DNA of 64,000 nucleotides from Dama dama (GCF_033118175.1 NC_083693.1:27971981-28035980); one strand, 5' to 3'; positions 21,981 through 32,657 are shown, counted from the first letter of the stretch. The notes: generated by a model not told the origin, from the letters alone. Numbers and translations: made by a program.

Positions 21981-22756
21981 AGCAGTTACCATTTATTGGG
22001 GGCTTATTTTGTGCCAGGCCTGGTGCCAAACACATAACACAAGACTGAGCCATAGCCGAGCCTCATTTTACCCACCAGACAGTTCCCTGGGAGATACAAA
22101 AACCAAGCTCCTGTCAATTAATTTAAAATTTAAATGTAATTTGATATTTTAATTTGTTCAAACAGGCATGCATTGCTTTGGCAATTAAAAATACAAGGAA
22201 TTTTTTAAAAAATGGAAACCAAGACTTATGCACACATATATCCATTACAGTGTTTTTCTAGAATAGCGATATGTTTGCCATCAGTGGATCACCAGCTACA
22301 CGGCAGGCATTGCACTGGGTGTTTTACATGAAAACAAACAAGTATTTTCTTTGGAAAATAAAAGGAGAGTTTGCTTTCAACGAATGGACTGGCATATAGT
22401 AGTGGTTCAGTAAAATGTGTTGGATGAATTATTCAGTTTATCCCAAGTAGAACAAAAGGGCTTGGGGCCTTGGGTATAAAAAAGAAACAGCAGATCTGAG
22501 TCTGAGAGCTGGATCACACTGGGCTTGTCTCTAAAAGGAGCAGACTTGGGTGACAGGAAGTGGGGCCAGGGCTGCTTCCGTCCCTCTGTCCCACATGATG
22601 ACCCGGGAGCTGCGGGACTGATCTGTGACACAGGAATGATGTCCCGGGGTGGGGGTAGGGGGGTCAGGCAGAGGGACCCTAAGGAGAGGACCCAGGGAAG
22701 GCAGAACAGGTGAAGGTTTGTGAGAGGTCGGGGGGCTTCCTGAAGGAGTGCTATAT
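21981..22756. other. unique DNA with possible MIR/L2 scraps
   Basis: catggcaggcattgcactggg-like text near 22,300 and tggcatatagtagtggttca near 22,389 resemble MIR and L2 ends, but they are too short to call. A 145-codon minus frame (22,407-22,844) runs into the next SINE and is not a gene. Confidence 0.3.
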
Positions 22757-23068
22757 GCAGCTTCCCTGGTGCCTCAGTGGTAAAGAATCTGCCTGCCAAT
22801 ACAGGAGACCCAGGTTCTATCCCTAATCTGGGAAGATCCCACATTCCTCAGAGCAACTGAACCTGCGCTCTAGACCCCAGGAGCCGCAACTACTGAGCCA
22901 CGTGACGCAAGGACTGAAGCCTGCACACCCCAGAGCCCATGCTCCGCGACAAGAGACGCCACCGCGATGCACACCACGACTAGAGAGGGGCCCCGTTCGC
23001 CGCATCTAGAGAAAAGCCCCGGCGCAGCCAAAAATAAATACATTAATTATTTAAAAAAAAAAAAAAGG
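22757..23068 (+). mobile_element. CHR-2 SINE, near full length
   Basis: The head cagcttccctggtgcctcag is followed by the full CHR-2 body and a 14-base A-tail. Confidence 0.93.
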
Positions 23069-23499
23069 AACTCATTGACGGCCCCCGAGATCTCAGAGGC
23101 CTTCAGAGACTTCCAGGAACAAGCCTGTCTGTGTCACTCATGAGTCAGGGGCGGGCTAGCGCATCTCTACCCCACCTGTCACTCACTCATCTGCTTCCTG
23201 GAAGCAGTAAGCTAGCAGGCCAGGTTTTTCTCAGATGATCAGAAGGGCAAAACCAGCCATTCAAATGCTGGCAAAACCAGCATTCCTAGCTCCCTGTTGC
23301 ACCAGGTCTGCTAATATCCAATCAGCCAAAGCCAGTCACGTGACTGAGCCCAAAGTCAAGGATCAGGAAAATAGACGTGCCCTAGGGTGAGAGGAATGAC
23401 CCAGCCTCATAGTGAAGGACGCATATCCACTCAGGGGTGGAGGACGTATGTGATATGATAGCGGGTACACTATACACGCTTGCTGAATGAATGAACAAA
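23069..23499. other. unique DNA, no feature recognised
   Basis: About 430 bp without recognised repeats. Confidence 0.4.
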
Positions 23500-23625
23500 T
23501 AAATAATAGCTGAATAGATGAAATGTTGGCTGTACCACTTACCAATCTTGTGGTGTTGGGTGAATCTTGTACTTCCTATGGGGCTCAGCTTCCTTATCTG
23601 CAATGGAAATAATAGTCTAAATATT
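23500..23625 (+). mobile_element. MIR SINE fragment
   Basis: tggctgtaccacttaccaat, ttgggtgaatcttgtacttc and tccttatctgcaatggaaat correspond to the MIR tRNA-to-core region. A CHR-1 copy interrupts it. Confidence 0.65.
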
Positions 23626-23727
23626 GTGGTAAAGGCCCTGGGCTTCCACTGCAGGGAGCCCGAGTTTGATCCCTGGTCAGGGAACTAAGTTCCCACATGC
23701 TGCGTGGCACAGTAAAAAAAAAAAAAA
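23626..23727 (+). mobile_element. CHR-1 SINE, 5'-truncated, perfect 12-bp TSD
   Basis: The copy starts at gtggtaaaggccctgggctt, lacking the first part of the head. It ends in a 15-base A-tail. agtctaaatatt occurs at 23,614-23,625 and 23,728-23,739. Confidence 0.93.
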
Positions 23728-23739
23728 AGTCTAAATATT

Positions 23740-24521
23740 AACACTGAACAATGAATGGTGGCCCATTCACATAACTGAGAATTACATAATCAAAAAGTAT
23801 TTATCAAGACCACGTAATAACATGGAAAATGGGTATGAGGTTAAAATGGAAAAAGCAGGATGGAAACATAACTGAGACAGTGCAAATACAACTATATCAA
23901 AAGAACAGCTGCACCCACACACACATTCACACGCACGGAGGACTTGAGAGACGCGCAATAACGCTCGGCCTTTGGGTAGTGGCCTATGCACGCTTTCTCC
24001 TTCACTTTACACCCCAGGCTTTCCACATTTTCTTTAGAGGATGTGCATTAACGTTTACGATGAACAATTAAGCTTTATTACCAAAAATGAAGAAAAGAAG
24101 TTTCTAAGAAGAGAAGCCTGCATCCTCCTCACATGTGTAGAATGCCTCCCAGGGCTCTCAGAAAGCGAGCTGATTGGGTCCCTCTCAGATCTTCTTACTC
24201 CTTGTAGAGAATGCATCCTGTCCACACTCTGCCCACTGCACTCAGGGGCAGTGCTGGGTGCCCAGGCCCCGGGCGGTGAGGATACCTAGGAAGACAGTGC
24301 CTAGAATGAACTCTGCCCCTGGTCTTATGACAATGGGAGGAAATGGGATGCAGGCTTAGTTACTGCCTCTAACCAGTAAGTTTGGTGCAGGAGAGATGAA
24401 CGTCATTCTGAAATCTTGCAGTGTGAGAACACACCCCTGGAACCAGCTCTTCAGGACTGTCCATTTTCAAGGTCTCAATTTTTATCATCTACCCCAGGAA
24501 AGGCATCCTACTCCATCTCAC
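23740..24521. other. unique DNA, no feature recognised
   Basis: About 780 bp. A short CA-rich patch lies at 23,915-23,935. No frame is recognisable. Confidence 0.4.
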
Positions 24522-24898
24522 TCGATGCTTTCAAATTTGGTGCTGGAGAAGACTCTTGAGAGTCCCTGGTACAGCGAGGAGATCAAACTAGTCAATCCCA
24601 AAGGAAATCAACCGTGAATATTCGTTGGAAGGACTGATGCTGAAGCTGAAGCTCCAGTGCTTTGGCCACTTGATGTGAAGAGCTGACTCACTGGAAAAGA
24701 CCCTGATGCTGGGAAAGATTGAGGGCAGGAGGAGAAGTGGGTGGCAGAGGAAGAGATGGTGAGATAGCATCACTGACTCAACAGACATGAATTTGAGCAA
24801 ACTCCAGGAGATGGCGGAGGACAGAGGAGCCTGGTGTGCCGCAGTCCATGGGGTCACATAGAGATGGACACAACTAAGCAACTGAACAACAACAACAA
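24522..24898 (+). mobile_element. BovB LINE 3' fragment
   Basis: gatgctttcaaatttggtgc, actcttgagagtccctgg and ctgatgctgggaaagattg appear in order, ending in gcaactgaacaacaacaac. It spans the last 380 bp of BovB. Confidence 0.92.
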
Positions 24899-25034
24899 CC
24901 ATCTCATTTCAAGCCAACGAACTGCTAAAGCAGAGATATTGTTCTGACTCCAACTGGAGGGACTTCTAGGAGACCCACCTTCTCATCCATCACTGGTAGG
25001 AGCAGAAAATCCTGCTGAGCTATTTGACAAAATG

Positions 25035-25495
25035 TATATGACCCTAATTTCCCCATTAAGCATTTATTCAGGAATATATGGGATTAGGTGTAACTGAAAG
25101 AATGTTCATCTAACACTATTTAAAATGTAAAAACTTGGAAACAATGTAAATTTCAAAATAGAAATGTATTAAATTATGACACAATCATTAAGTGAGTTAC
25201 CATGCAACCATAAAATAACAGGGTAGAACAGTTAATGGCATGGAAAATGTGGAATATTGTTAAGTTAAAAAGCAGTGTACAAGGCAGTCTATACATAATG
25301 ATCATGTTTTGCAGTATGTATGAATGTATCTATAAGCATAGAAAAGAGACTGATAGGATAAACAAAAAACTGTTAGTGGTTATTTCTGAGTAGTAAAATT
25401 TCAAATGGCATGTCTTCTTTTGGCTCATTTCTATTTTCGACATTTTCTGCAATTAGTTTGGATTGCTCTTGTAACATGAAAAAAAAATATTTAAG
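25035..25495 (+). mobile_element. old L1 3' end (L1M type)
   Basis: aaaacttggaaacaatgtaa, caaccataaaataacagggt, atggaaaatgtggaatattg and ggttatttctgagtagtaaa match the ORF2 end and 3'UTR order of L1M elements. It ends in an A-rich tail. Confidence 0.65.
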
Positions 25496-25789
25496 TGTTA
25501 TGCTTTTGACAATCTTTCAATTCCCTTGAGCCATCTTCTTTTCCAAGTCTTGTGCTATGAATTAGCCATCTTTTCCTTAGTTCTACTCAGGTCCACCTTC
25601 CTAATATTTAGGGAATATGTCTGATGATGCCCAGCTTCATCCACTGTTACCATGGGAGCTTTCCAGAAACTCTAGTCATTTCTTTTTTACCAACCAATTT
25701 CTCCTTATCAGTTCAAGGACTAAAATAGCAAGACCCCATGTGTGTTTCTCCCTGTCCACCAAAGGATAAATTTAATAGTTTTGTTGCGG
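25496..25789. other. unique DNA, no feature recognised
   Basis: About 290 bp between an L1 and a SINE, with nothing recognised. Confidence 0.4.
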
Positions 25790-25995
25790 TTGTGATCACT
25801 CAGTCATGTCCAACTCTTTTGCGACCTCATGGACTATAGTCCACTGGGCTCCTCTGTCTATGGGATTTCCCAAGCAAGAATACTGGAGTGGGTTGCCATT
25901 TCCTTCTTCAGGGGATCTTCCCCAGCCAGGGATCGAACCCAAGTCTCTTACTTGGCAGGCAGATTCTTTATCACTGAGCACACCTGGGAAGCCCA
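25790..25995 (-). mobile_element. Bov-tA SINE
   Basis: Reversed tail gttgtgatcactcagtcatg, reversed head gagcacacctgggaagccc. The 156- and 73-codon frames here are translations of this element. Confidence 0.93.
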
Positions 25996-26366
25996 AGGCA
26001 AGCCAAAAAACAGCTTGTTGTTTTTAGACATCAGCTCGTTGCTGCATGGAATTTCTAGCTGGACTTTCCCATCCAGAGCTGCCTTAATTCCTGGTCAGGT
26101 TGTTCAGTGCACAAGGCAGGCATTCGAGAGGGCAAGTGGAGGCGAGACTCAGTCCTTGTTCTGCTCACTGGGCCTTGTGCCTGGTGCATGGCTGTATCCT
26201 TCACGCAGAGTGTTTTCCTTGAAAATTTCCAAGGCAACCATCCTCTTGCGGACCTGGGTGCCTGCAGGGCTGAGGCTGCTAAAGGGAATGATTTTCTAAT
26301 TTGCACAAAAATACCCGTGGACTAGCAGTAGCCCTGCCCCCAGTCCCGAAGACAGTTTGCATCCGG
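25996..26366. other. unique DNA, no feature recognised
   Basis: About 370 bp with no recognised repeat or supported coding. Confidence 0.4.
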
Positions 26367-26379
26367 AAGCCAATATCAG

Positions 26380-26697
26380 GCTTCTCTGGTGGTCCAGGAG
26401 TTTGGAGTCCACCTGCCAGTGCAGACGACACAGGTTCAGCTCCTGGTCCAAGAAGATCCCACATGCCTTGGAGCAATTAAGTCTGTGCCACAACCACTGA
26501 GCCAGCAATCTAGAGCCCATGAGCTGCAACTACTGAAGCCCACACACCCTCAAACCCATGCTCCGCAACAAGAGAACCACCACAGTCAGAAGCCCTCACA
26601 CAGCAACTAGAGACTAGCGCCCACTCACCACAACTAGAGAAAAGCCTGAACAGCAGTGAAGATCCAGTGCAACCAAAAATAAATAAATAAATTAAAA
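26380..26697 (+). mobile_element. CHR-2 SINE with perfect 13-bp TSD
   Basis: The head gcttctctggtggtccagga is followed by the full CHR-2 body and an (AAAT)n tail. aagccaatatcag occurs at 26,367-26,379 and 26,698-26,710. Confidence 0.95.
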
Positions 26698-26870
26698 AAG
26701 CCAATATCAGCTTCCTCCATCAGCCCAGGCAGCTTCCAGAAAGATATCAGCTCTCTTCTCTTCTCCGATAATCTCCTCAAGTGCTCTCCAGCTTGTTTGT
26801 ACCCTGACTCCTGTCCTTTCCCAAAACAAGCAACAGCCTTGCATTTCAGCATATGGAGTGGCGGCAGTGG

Positions 26871-27061
26871 GGCTTCCCTAGTGGCTCAGACAGTAAAGAA
26901 TCTGCCTGCAATGCAGGAGACCTAGGTTTGATCTCTGGATCAGGAAGATCCCCTGCAGAAGGGAATGGTAACCCACTCCAATTGGAGAATCCCACAGACA
27001 GAGAAGCCTGGCGGGCTACAGTCCATGCGATCGGAATGAGTCGGAGACGACTAACACTTCC
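26871..27061 (+). mobile_element. Bov-tA SINE
   Basis: The head gggcttccctagtggctcag is followed by box B and a tail lacking about 15 bases of the middle. It ends gacgactaacacttcc. Confidence 0.93.
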
Positions 27062-27062
27062 A

Positions 27063-27202
27063 CTTTTTTCTCAAGCCTGCTGTCCATCAGAATCCCCTCA
27101 GGGAAATTGAAAATCCAGACACTTCAGCCACACCTCAGAGCAATTAAACCAGAACCCCAAGAGGGTGACCCAGCCAGGTCAAGCTCTTGAGAAGCACTGG
27201 CT
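27063..27202. mobile_element. MER5A/MER20-like hAT MITE fragment
   Basis: tccatcagaatcccctcagg and caagctcttgagaagcactg match the interior and terminal repeat of this MITE class. The left end is cut by the Bov-tA. Confidence 0.6.
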
Positions 27203-27499
27203 TTACTGGAAACAACTTGAAGTGGTTTTTTTGGTTTAAACCTGGGTTTAAGTTCAGTCTCTCTGCTTATCACCACACCAGCTTAACAAGTGACTTTCCT
27301 CTTTTCCAGCCTGGTTCTTCAGCTGTGAAATTGCCAGTTCGGTGTTTTCTAGACAAAATGACACCATGAACTGGAAAACCCTATAAATGCTCTACTGCTG
27401 ATCTCAGAATGAGAAAGCTAGGGCACAGCTATTTTCTTCCACACTGAAAAGCTATCCAGTCAGGTCTGTTGCAGGACAAAGAATTCTCAGTGAAGCCCA

Positions 27500-27665
27500 A
27501 GAAGACTTGAGGTCAAGACAGGGCTCTATTGCTTCCTAATTGCTCAAAGAAGTATACCCTCCCTAGGCCTCAATTTCCTCATCTGGAAATTGGGAGAATA
27601 AAGTTGTACTCTCCTTCCAAGGTTTTGTGAGTATCAGTTGATAAAGTGCCCCCGAGAGCAGCTGA
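27500..27665 (+). mobile_element. MIR SINE
   Basis: The core cctcaatttcctcatctgga, followed by ttttgtgagtatcagttgat, fits MIR. Confidence 0.72.
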
Positions 27666-27699
27666 TAAACTTTCTATTTTAGCCAAGTTTCTTGTTAGT

Positions 27700-27978
27700 T
27701 TTGCCCAGCTTATATCCTCCTGCCCTCAGACTTTGTGGTTCACTCAGACCATCCACATCCCCCTTGACATGCTCACTGGCTGAGGGATGGACATATGACC
27801 CAATCTGGCCAGTGAGCCTTTTGCTGGTTCTATTGAGAAAAAGAAGTTCTCTTTCTGTTGGGAGCCATCTGGTCCCCACAGGGAAGAAGCATTTCAAAGA
27901 ATGAGAGCAACACAAAGAGAAGCAGAACAAGTGATGTTTAAAGATAAATTTCCAGTGACATCATGTGAGTATCTGCAT
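27700..27978 (+). mobile_element. old ERVL-type LTR, left part
   Basis: ggacatatgacccaatctgg, ccagtgagcc, gggagccatctggtccccac and agcagaacaagtgatgttt resemble the middle of an old eutherian LTR. Its 3' part appears at 28,840. No internal viral coding sequence is present. Confidence 0.5.
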
Positions 27979-27984
27979 GAATTC

Positions 27985-28130
27985 ATTCTTTCATTCAATC
28001 TGTTATCACATTCCTCCTATAGACCATGTCCATTTCTTGATACTCAGCATTTGGAATAAACAAAGATCCTACGTTTCTGGAGCAAGCATTCCAGTGGGTA
28101 CTCCAAGCAATAAATACCAAGTAGATATAG
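27985..28130 (-). mobile_element. L2-like 3'-end fragment, left part
   Basis: ttctttcattcaatctgtta, tggaataaacaaagatccta and gcattccagtgggtactcca resemble a reversed L2 terminus. It appears to continue at 28,740 after two younger insertions. Confidence 0.45.
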
Positions 28131-28134
28131 AATT

Positions 28135-28505
28135 GCACTGAAGAATTGATGCTTTTGAAATGTAGTGTTGGAGAAGACTCTTGAGAGTCCCTTGGACTGA
28201 AAGGAGATCAAACCAGTCAATCCTAAAGGAAATCAGTCCTGAATATTCATTGGATGGACTGATGCTGAAGCTCCAATACTTTGGCCACTTGATGAGAAGA
28301 ACTGATTCATTGGAAAAGACCCTCATGCTGGGAAAGATTGAAGGCAGGAGAAGGGGACAACAGAGGATAAGATGGTTGGATGGCATCACAACTCAATGGA
28401 CATGAGTTTGAGCAAGCTCCAGGATTTAGTGATGGACAGGGAGGCCTGACATGTTGTAGTCCATGGGGTCTCCAAGAGTCAGACACAGGTGAGTGACTGA
28501 ACTGA
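28135..28505 (+). mobile_element. BovB LINE 3' fragment
   Basis: gaagaattgatgcttttgaa, agtcccttggactgaaagga, tactttggccacttgatgag and gtgagtgactgaactga appear in order. Its translation (WTERRSNQSILKEISPEYS) is the BovB C-terminus. Confidence 0.92.
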
Positions 28506-28511
28506 GACATG

Positions 28512-28735
28512 GAATGGGCTTCATATGGTAAAGATTCCACCTGCATAATGCAGGAGACCTGGGTTCCATCCCTGGGAAGATACCCCAGAGAAGGAAATAG
28601 CTACCCATTCCAGTATTCTTGCCTGGAGAATTAATTCCATGCGCTGAGGAGCCTAGAAGGCTACAGTCCATGGGGTTCCTCAGTCCATGGGATCTCTAAG
28701 AGTCAGACAGAACTGAGCAACTAGCACTTTCACGT
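28512..28735 (+). mobile_element. Bov-tA SINE with a short internal duplication
   Basis: The head gggcttcatatggtaaag is followed by box B (ggttccatccctgggaagat) and a tail. The phrase 'cagtccatgggg/cagtccatggga' is repeated at about 28,663 and 28,681, an internal duplication. Confidence 0.88.
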
Positions 28736-28739
28736 TTCA

Positions 28740-28835
28740 CAGACACAGAACACCATGTCAGGTAATAACAAGTGCTATGGAGAAAAACTGAAGCAGTGTA
28801 AGAGATGAAGACTGAAGGATAGGTGTTATTTAAGC
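28740..28835 (-). mobile_element. L2-like fragment, right part
   Basis: ccatgtcaggtaataacaag and tgctatggagaaaaactgaa continue the fragment at 27,985. Confidence 0.45.
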
Positions 28836-28839
28836 AGAA

Positions 28840-28965
28840 TGACTGAATCCATCTCTACTTCTGGACTTTCAAGCTTCATGAACCAATAAAGGCTGATTTT
28901 GCTAAGCCAGCTTGAATGGGTTTGCTATCAGTTGTCACCAAGAGTCTCTATGAGTATGGTTTTAC
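28840..28965 (+). mobile_element. old ERVL-type LTR, 3' part
   Basis: ggactttcaagcttcatgaa, an aataaa-like signal (ccaataaagg) and ctaagccagcttgaatgggt are typical of the 3' end of such LTRs. Probably the same copy as 27,700-27,978. Confidence 0.55.
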
Positions 28966-29227
28966 AATGTAGGGGTTGGTAATGACACTGATGAGGATAA
29001 TTATAATAGCAGCACAAACGCCTCTTGCAAAGAAACTGGATCACATCCCTGGAATCCATGTCTAAGATATTTATGCCAATGGAACAGCCCACAGACCAGA
29101 AGTTATCAATGGATTTCCAAAAGTATTCTCTGTGGAATTAAATGCATACAAGGGTCATTCCTCTGGATTCATCTGTGGCACCAGTTCATTTGCAAATCAG
29201 AAACTTAACTTTAAACAATGTGTTTAA
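28966..29227. other. unique DNA, no feature recognised
   Basis: About 260 bp, AT-moderate, no repeats recognised. Confidence 0.35.
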
Positions 29228-29284
29228 ATATCATATGACATCCCTTATATGAAGAATCTAAAAAGAAGTGATACGAATAAGTTC

Positions 29285-29489
29285 AGTGTGTGCATGCTCA
29301 GTTATGTCTGACTCTTTGCAACCCCATGGACTGGGGCCCACCAGGCTCCTCTTCCATGGGATTCTCCAGGCAAGAATACTGGAGTAGGTTGCCATTTCCC
29401 TCTCCAGGGTATCTTCCCAACATAGGGATTGAACCCTTATCTCCTGTGTCTCCTGCTTGGTAGGTGGAGTCTTTATCACTGTGTCACCT
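29285..29489 (-). mobile_element. Bov-tA SINE inside the L1
   Basis: Reversed tail catgctcagttatgtctgac; reversed head region ctttatcactgtgtcacctg, with the last head bases degraded. Confidence 0.9.
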
Positions 29490-29688
29490 GGCAGAAGCAG
29501 ACTTCTAGAAGCAACTCCTGATTGTCAGCGGGGAGGGATGGGGGAAGGGATAGTTAGGGAGTTTGGGACGGACATGTACACACTGCTATATTTAAAATGG
29601 ATAACCAACAAGGCCCTACTGTCTAGCACAGGGAACTCTGCTCAATGTTGTGCGGCAGCCTGGGTGGGAGGGGAGTTTACAAGAGAAT

Positions 29689-30010
29689 CAGTTCAGTTGT
29701 TCAGTCACGTCCGACTCTGAAACCCCATGGACTGCAACACGCCAGGCTTCCCTGTCCATCACCAACTCCCAGAGTTTGTTCAAACTCAGGTCCATTGAGT
29801 CAGTGATGCCATCCAACCATCTCATCCTCTGTCATCCCCTTCTCCTCCTGCCTTCAGTCTTTCCCAGCATCAGGGCCTTTTCCAATGAGTCAGTTCTTCA
29901 CATCAGTTCTCCACATCAGGTGGCCAAAGTATTGGAGTTTCAATGTCAGCATCAGTCCATCAAATGAATATTCAGGACTGATTTCCTTTAGGATTGACTG
30001 GCTTGATTGG
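29689..30010 (-). mobile_element. ART2A fragment inside the L1
   Basis: It begins cagttcagttgttcagtcac and ends at the gattgactggcttgattgg point of ART2A. aagagaat (29,681-29,688) and aggagaat (30,011-30,018) are a likely short TSD. Confidence 0.9.
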
Positions 30011-30146
30011 AGGAGAATGGATACATGTATATGTGTGGCTGAGTCCCTTTGCTTCCACCTGAAACTATCACAAAATTGTTAATCAGCTATACTCCAAAGT
30101 GAAATTAAAAGTTTTTTTAAAATGTGTTTAGAAAGTTGAAGACATG

Positions 30147-30730
30147 TTTATAATAGCCAGGACATGGAAGCAACCTAGATGCCCATCAGCAGATGAATGG
30201 ATAAGAAAGCTATGGTACATATACACAATGGAATATTACTCAGCCATTAAAAAGAATACATTTGAATCAGTTCTAGTGAGATGGATGAAACTGGAGCCCA
30301 TTATACAGAGTGAAGTAAGTCAGAAAGATAAAGACCAATACAGTATACTAACACATATATATGGAATTTAGAAAGATGGTAACGATAACCCTATATGCAA
30401 GACAGAAAAAGAGACACAGATGTACAGAACAGACTTTTGGACTCTATGGGGGATGGCGAGGGTGGGATGATCTGAGAGAATAGATTTGAAACATGTATAT
30501 TATCAAGTGTGAAACAGATCGCCAATCCAGGTTGGATGCATGAGACAAGTGCTCAGGGCTGGTGCACTGGGATGACCCAGAGGGATGGGATGGGGAGGGA
30601 GGCGGGAGGGGGGATTGGGATGGGGAACACATGTAAATCCATGGCTGATTCATGTCAATGTATGGCAAAAACCACTACAATATTGTAAAGTAATTAGCCT
30701 CCAATTAATAAAAATAAAGGAAAAAAAAAA
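30147..30730 (+). mobile_element. young ruminant L1, 5'-truncated, perfect 17-bp TSD
   Basis: A 584-bp 3' end of a bovine-type L1. It starts in ORF2 (open 30,144-30,371, containing KLWYIYTMEYYSAIKKN) and runs through the G-rich 3'UTR (aggcgggaggggggattggg) to a poly(A) run. agaaagttgaagacatg stands at 30,130-30,146 and 30,731-30,747 without mismatch, proof of target-primed insertion. The ORF2 remnant lacks all catalytic domains and is not functional. Confidence 0.97.
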
Positions 30731-30747
30731 AGAAAGTTGAAGACATG

Positions 30748-31103
30748 GATCATCAAGTCAAACAACTCATCAGGTTAGTCATCTGTGACCACTTGGTGAC
30801 ACCAACATTGCCAGACAAATGCCTATCACTTATATGGATTTAAGGGAGACTCTAAAAGTATTAAGAATAATGAAATATAATTAACTGGCCAGTACCCACA
30901 GTTGCTTGATTCCTTACTATTCTCATGAAGTAGTTAGAAGCTGATAGTCGCACACTGTGAACTTGCCCAAGCTCATTGACAACCAGACATCAAGAGTGAA
31001 AGTGCAAATGTACAATAATATCATCACTCCCACAGTTTTCTGAGTTTGGGTCCTTCAATTTTAAATTCCTAACACCAAGAAAATTATGAAATGTTTCATA
31101 ACT
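30748..31103. other. unique DNA, possible MIR scrap
   Basis: gtgaacttgcccaagctcat near 30,958 resembles a reversed MIR core. Nothing firmer. Confidence 0.3.
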
Positions 31104-31180
31104 CACCCACACACACACACCACACACATATAGAAAGACACACACAGAGAGAGAAACACACAGAGAAACCACACATATAT
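31104..31180. repeat. CA/GA-rich imperfect microsatellite
   Basis: Runs of CA broken by tatagaaaga and agagagag. Confidence 0.85.
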
Positions 31181-31726
31181 AAATTCTGGTCTGAGGACTA
31201 TTATTTAAACGATGCCTCAACCGTGGAGTCTGCCCACCTCAATCTCTTAGAGGGACAGTGGGACATTCTTTATCATTTTGATGTATAGGAGGTATGACCA
31301 AATAGAGGAAAATGTGAAATTGGAACTTCTATCATTGTCCTCCTGGGCTGCCACACCCACACTGTGAATAATATTCGCCTTACTCAGACTAAGGCGTGCG
31401 CAAGCCAAGATGAGCCTACTCAAAAAACAAAGCATGGGCTTTAAGCCTTCCTGGAGCTGCTGGAATTGTCTTGTGTTTCTCTTCAACAAAATGCAGCGAT
31501 TGCTGAGACACCGCATTACCTGCTGGGCAGTACTGAACTAGACAGCGTGAGAACCCTTTCCAGAATGCCAAACAGGTATTGTCTTCTGCAGCTGGGTTGT
31601 TTTAAAGAGATGCACCCCAGGGCTGAAATAAACTTTGCAAAGGCAGTATTCTGTCAAGAGTGCTATGATTATGGTTCTGGCCCCTCTTTGCACCAGAATC
31701 TTGACTCCAAGAAACATTTATGATCT
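31181..31726. other. unique DNA, no feature recognised
   Basis: About 545 bp. An 89-codon minus frame and an 85-codon plus frame overlap, and neither is recognisable. The stretch is free of identifiable repeats. Confidence 0.35.
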
Positions 31727-31782
31727 ACTAGATATAGATGGATAGATACATACATACATGCATGCATGCATACATACATAGG
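31727..31782. repeat. tetranucleotide (GATA/CATA/CATG) microsatellite
   Basis: tagatggatagatacataca, then catgcatgcatgcatacat: mixed GATA, CATA and CATG units. Confidence 0.85.
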
Positions 31783-31959
31783 TCGATCTCTGCATGTTCT
31801 TAGTAATGTTGGAACATGGGATGTTACATAAGGAAAGCATTCTATAATCAACCAAGTTTGAAAAGCACTAGTTGTTCTTTTTTTCTAAAGAAAAAAAGAC
31901 TTCTAGGTGATACCACACACTGGTTAAGGAGAGTCTTTTAAATGAGAATGCACACTGTG

Positions 31960-32134
31960 GGGACTTCTCTGTTGATCCCCCAGTGGCTAAGACTTTGCAC
32001 TCCCAATTCAGGGAGCCTGGGTTCAATCCCTGGTCAGGGAACTAGATCCCACATACCACAAGTAAGACCCATTGCAGCCAAATGAATAAATAAAAAGAAA
32101 TATCAAAAAATAATAGTAATAATAAAATAAATAA
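31960..32134 (+). mobile_element. CHR-1 SINE with 18-bp TSD
   Basis: The head is gggacttctctgttgatccc, the tail (AAT)n/(AAAT)n. atgagaatgcacactgtg (31,942-31,959) and atgataatgcacattgtg (32,135-32,152) match at 16 of 18 positions. Confidence 0.93.
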
Positions 32135-32152
32135 ATGATAATGCACATTGTG

Positions 32153-32436
32153 AAAGAGGCAGGCTAAATGAGTCCCAAATTTATTTTATTAAAATTTTAT
32201 GTGGGAATATCCATTAACACCCCACAGAACAAAATTTGGGACAAAGTGAACTACAACAATATTTAGTAGAATTCTTCATCCCCAGACTTGGGGATTCGAC
32301 ACAAATAAATGAGAATGTTTGAACTCACACACTATCTAAGGAGATTACACTCTGGGTTTAACTTAAGTATAATTAAATCTAACAACCTACAGATTTTATT
32401 AAAAAAAAAAACTCCCTACTTATGAATTTCCAAGTT
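32153..32436. other. AT-rich unique DNA
   Basis: About 280 bp, no repeat or gene recognised. Confidence 0.35.
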
Positions 32437-32447
32437 ATAAACTTTCC

Positions 32448-32646
32448 CAAAAGTGAAAGTGAAAGTCACTCAGTCAGGTCCAGCTCTTTGCGACCCCATG
32501 GACTGTGTCCATGGAATTATCCAGGCCAGAATACTGAAGTGGGTAGCCTTTCCCTTCTCCAGGAGATCTTCCCAACCCAGGAATCGAACCCAGGTCTCCC
32601 GCATTGAAAGGGAGATTCTTTACCACTTGAGCCACAAGGGAAGCCG
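32448..32646 (-). mobile_element. Bov-tA SINE with perfect 11-bp TSD
   Basis: Reversed tail aaaagtgaaagtgaaagtca, reversed head gagccacaagggaagcc. ataaactttcc occurs at 32,437-32,447 and 32,647-32,657. Confidence 0.95.
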
Positions 32647-32657
32647 ATAAACTTTCC

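Larger units (their letters stand above)
29228..30129 (+). mobile_element. L1 3'UTR split by a Bov-tA and an ART2A
   Basis: Ordered L1 pieces: ccttatatgaagaatctaaa (29,245), gggaaggga then cggacatgtacacactgcta (29,540-29,600), gtctagcacagggaactctg (29,621), ggagaatggatacatgtata (30,012) and ctgaaactatcacaaaattg (30,059), ending in an A/T tail. Two younger elements interrupt it. Confidence 0.85.

Noticed and set aside
25829..26299. 156-codon plus frame
   Set aside because: It begins inside a Bov-tA and runs on into unique DNA by chance.
30144..30371. 75-codon frame with clear L1 ORF2 C-terminal residues
   Set aside because: A real L1 remnant, but with no endonuclease or reverse-transcriptase domain, so not a functional gene.
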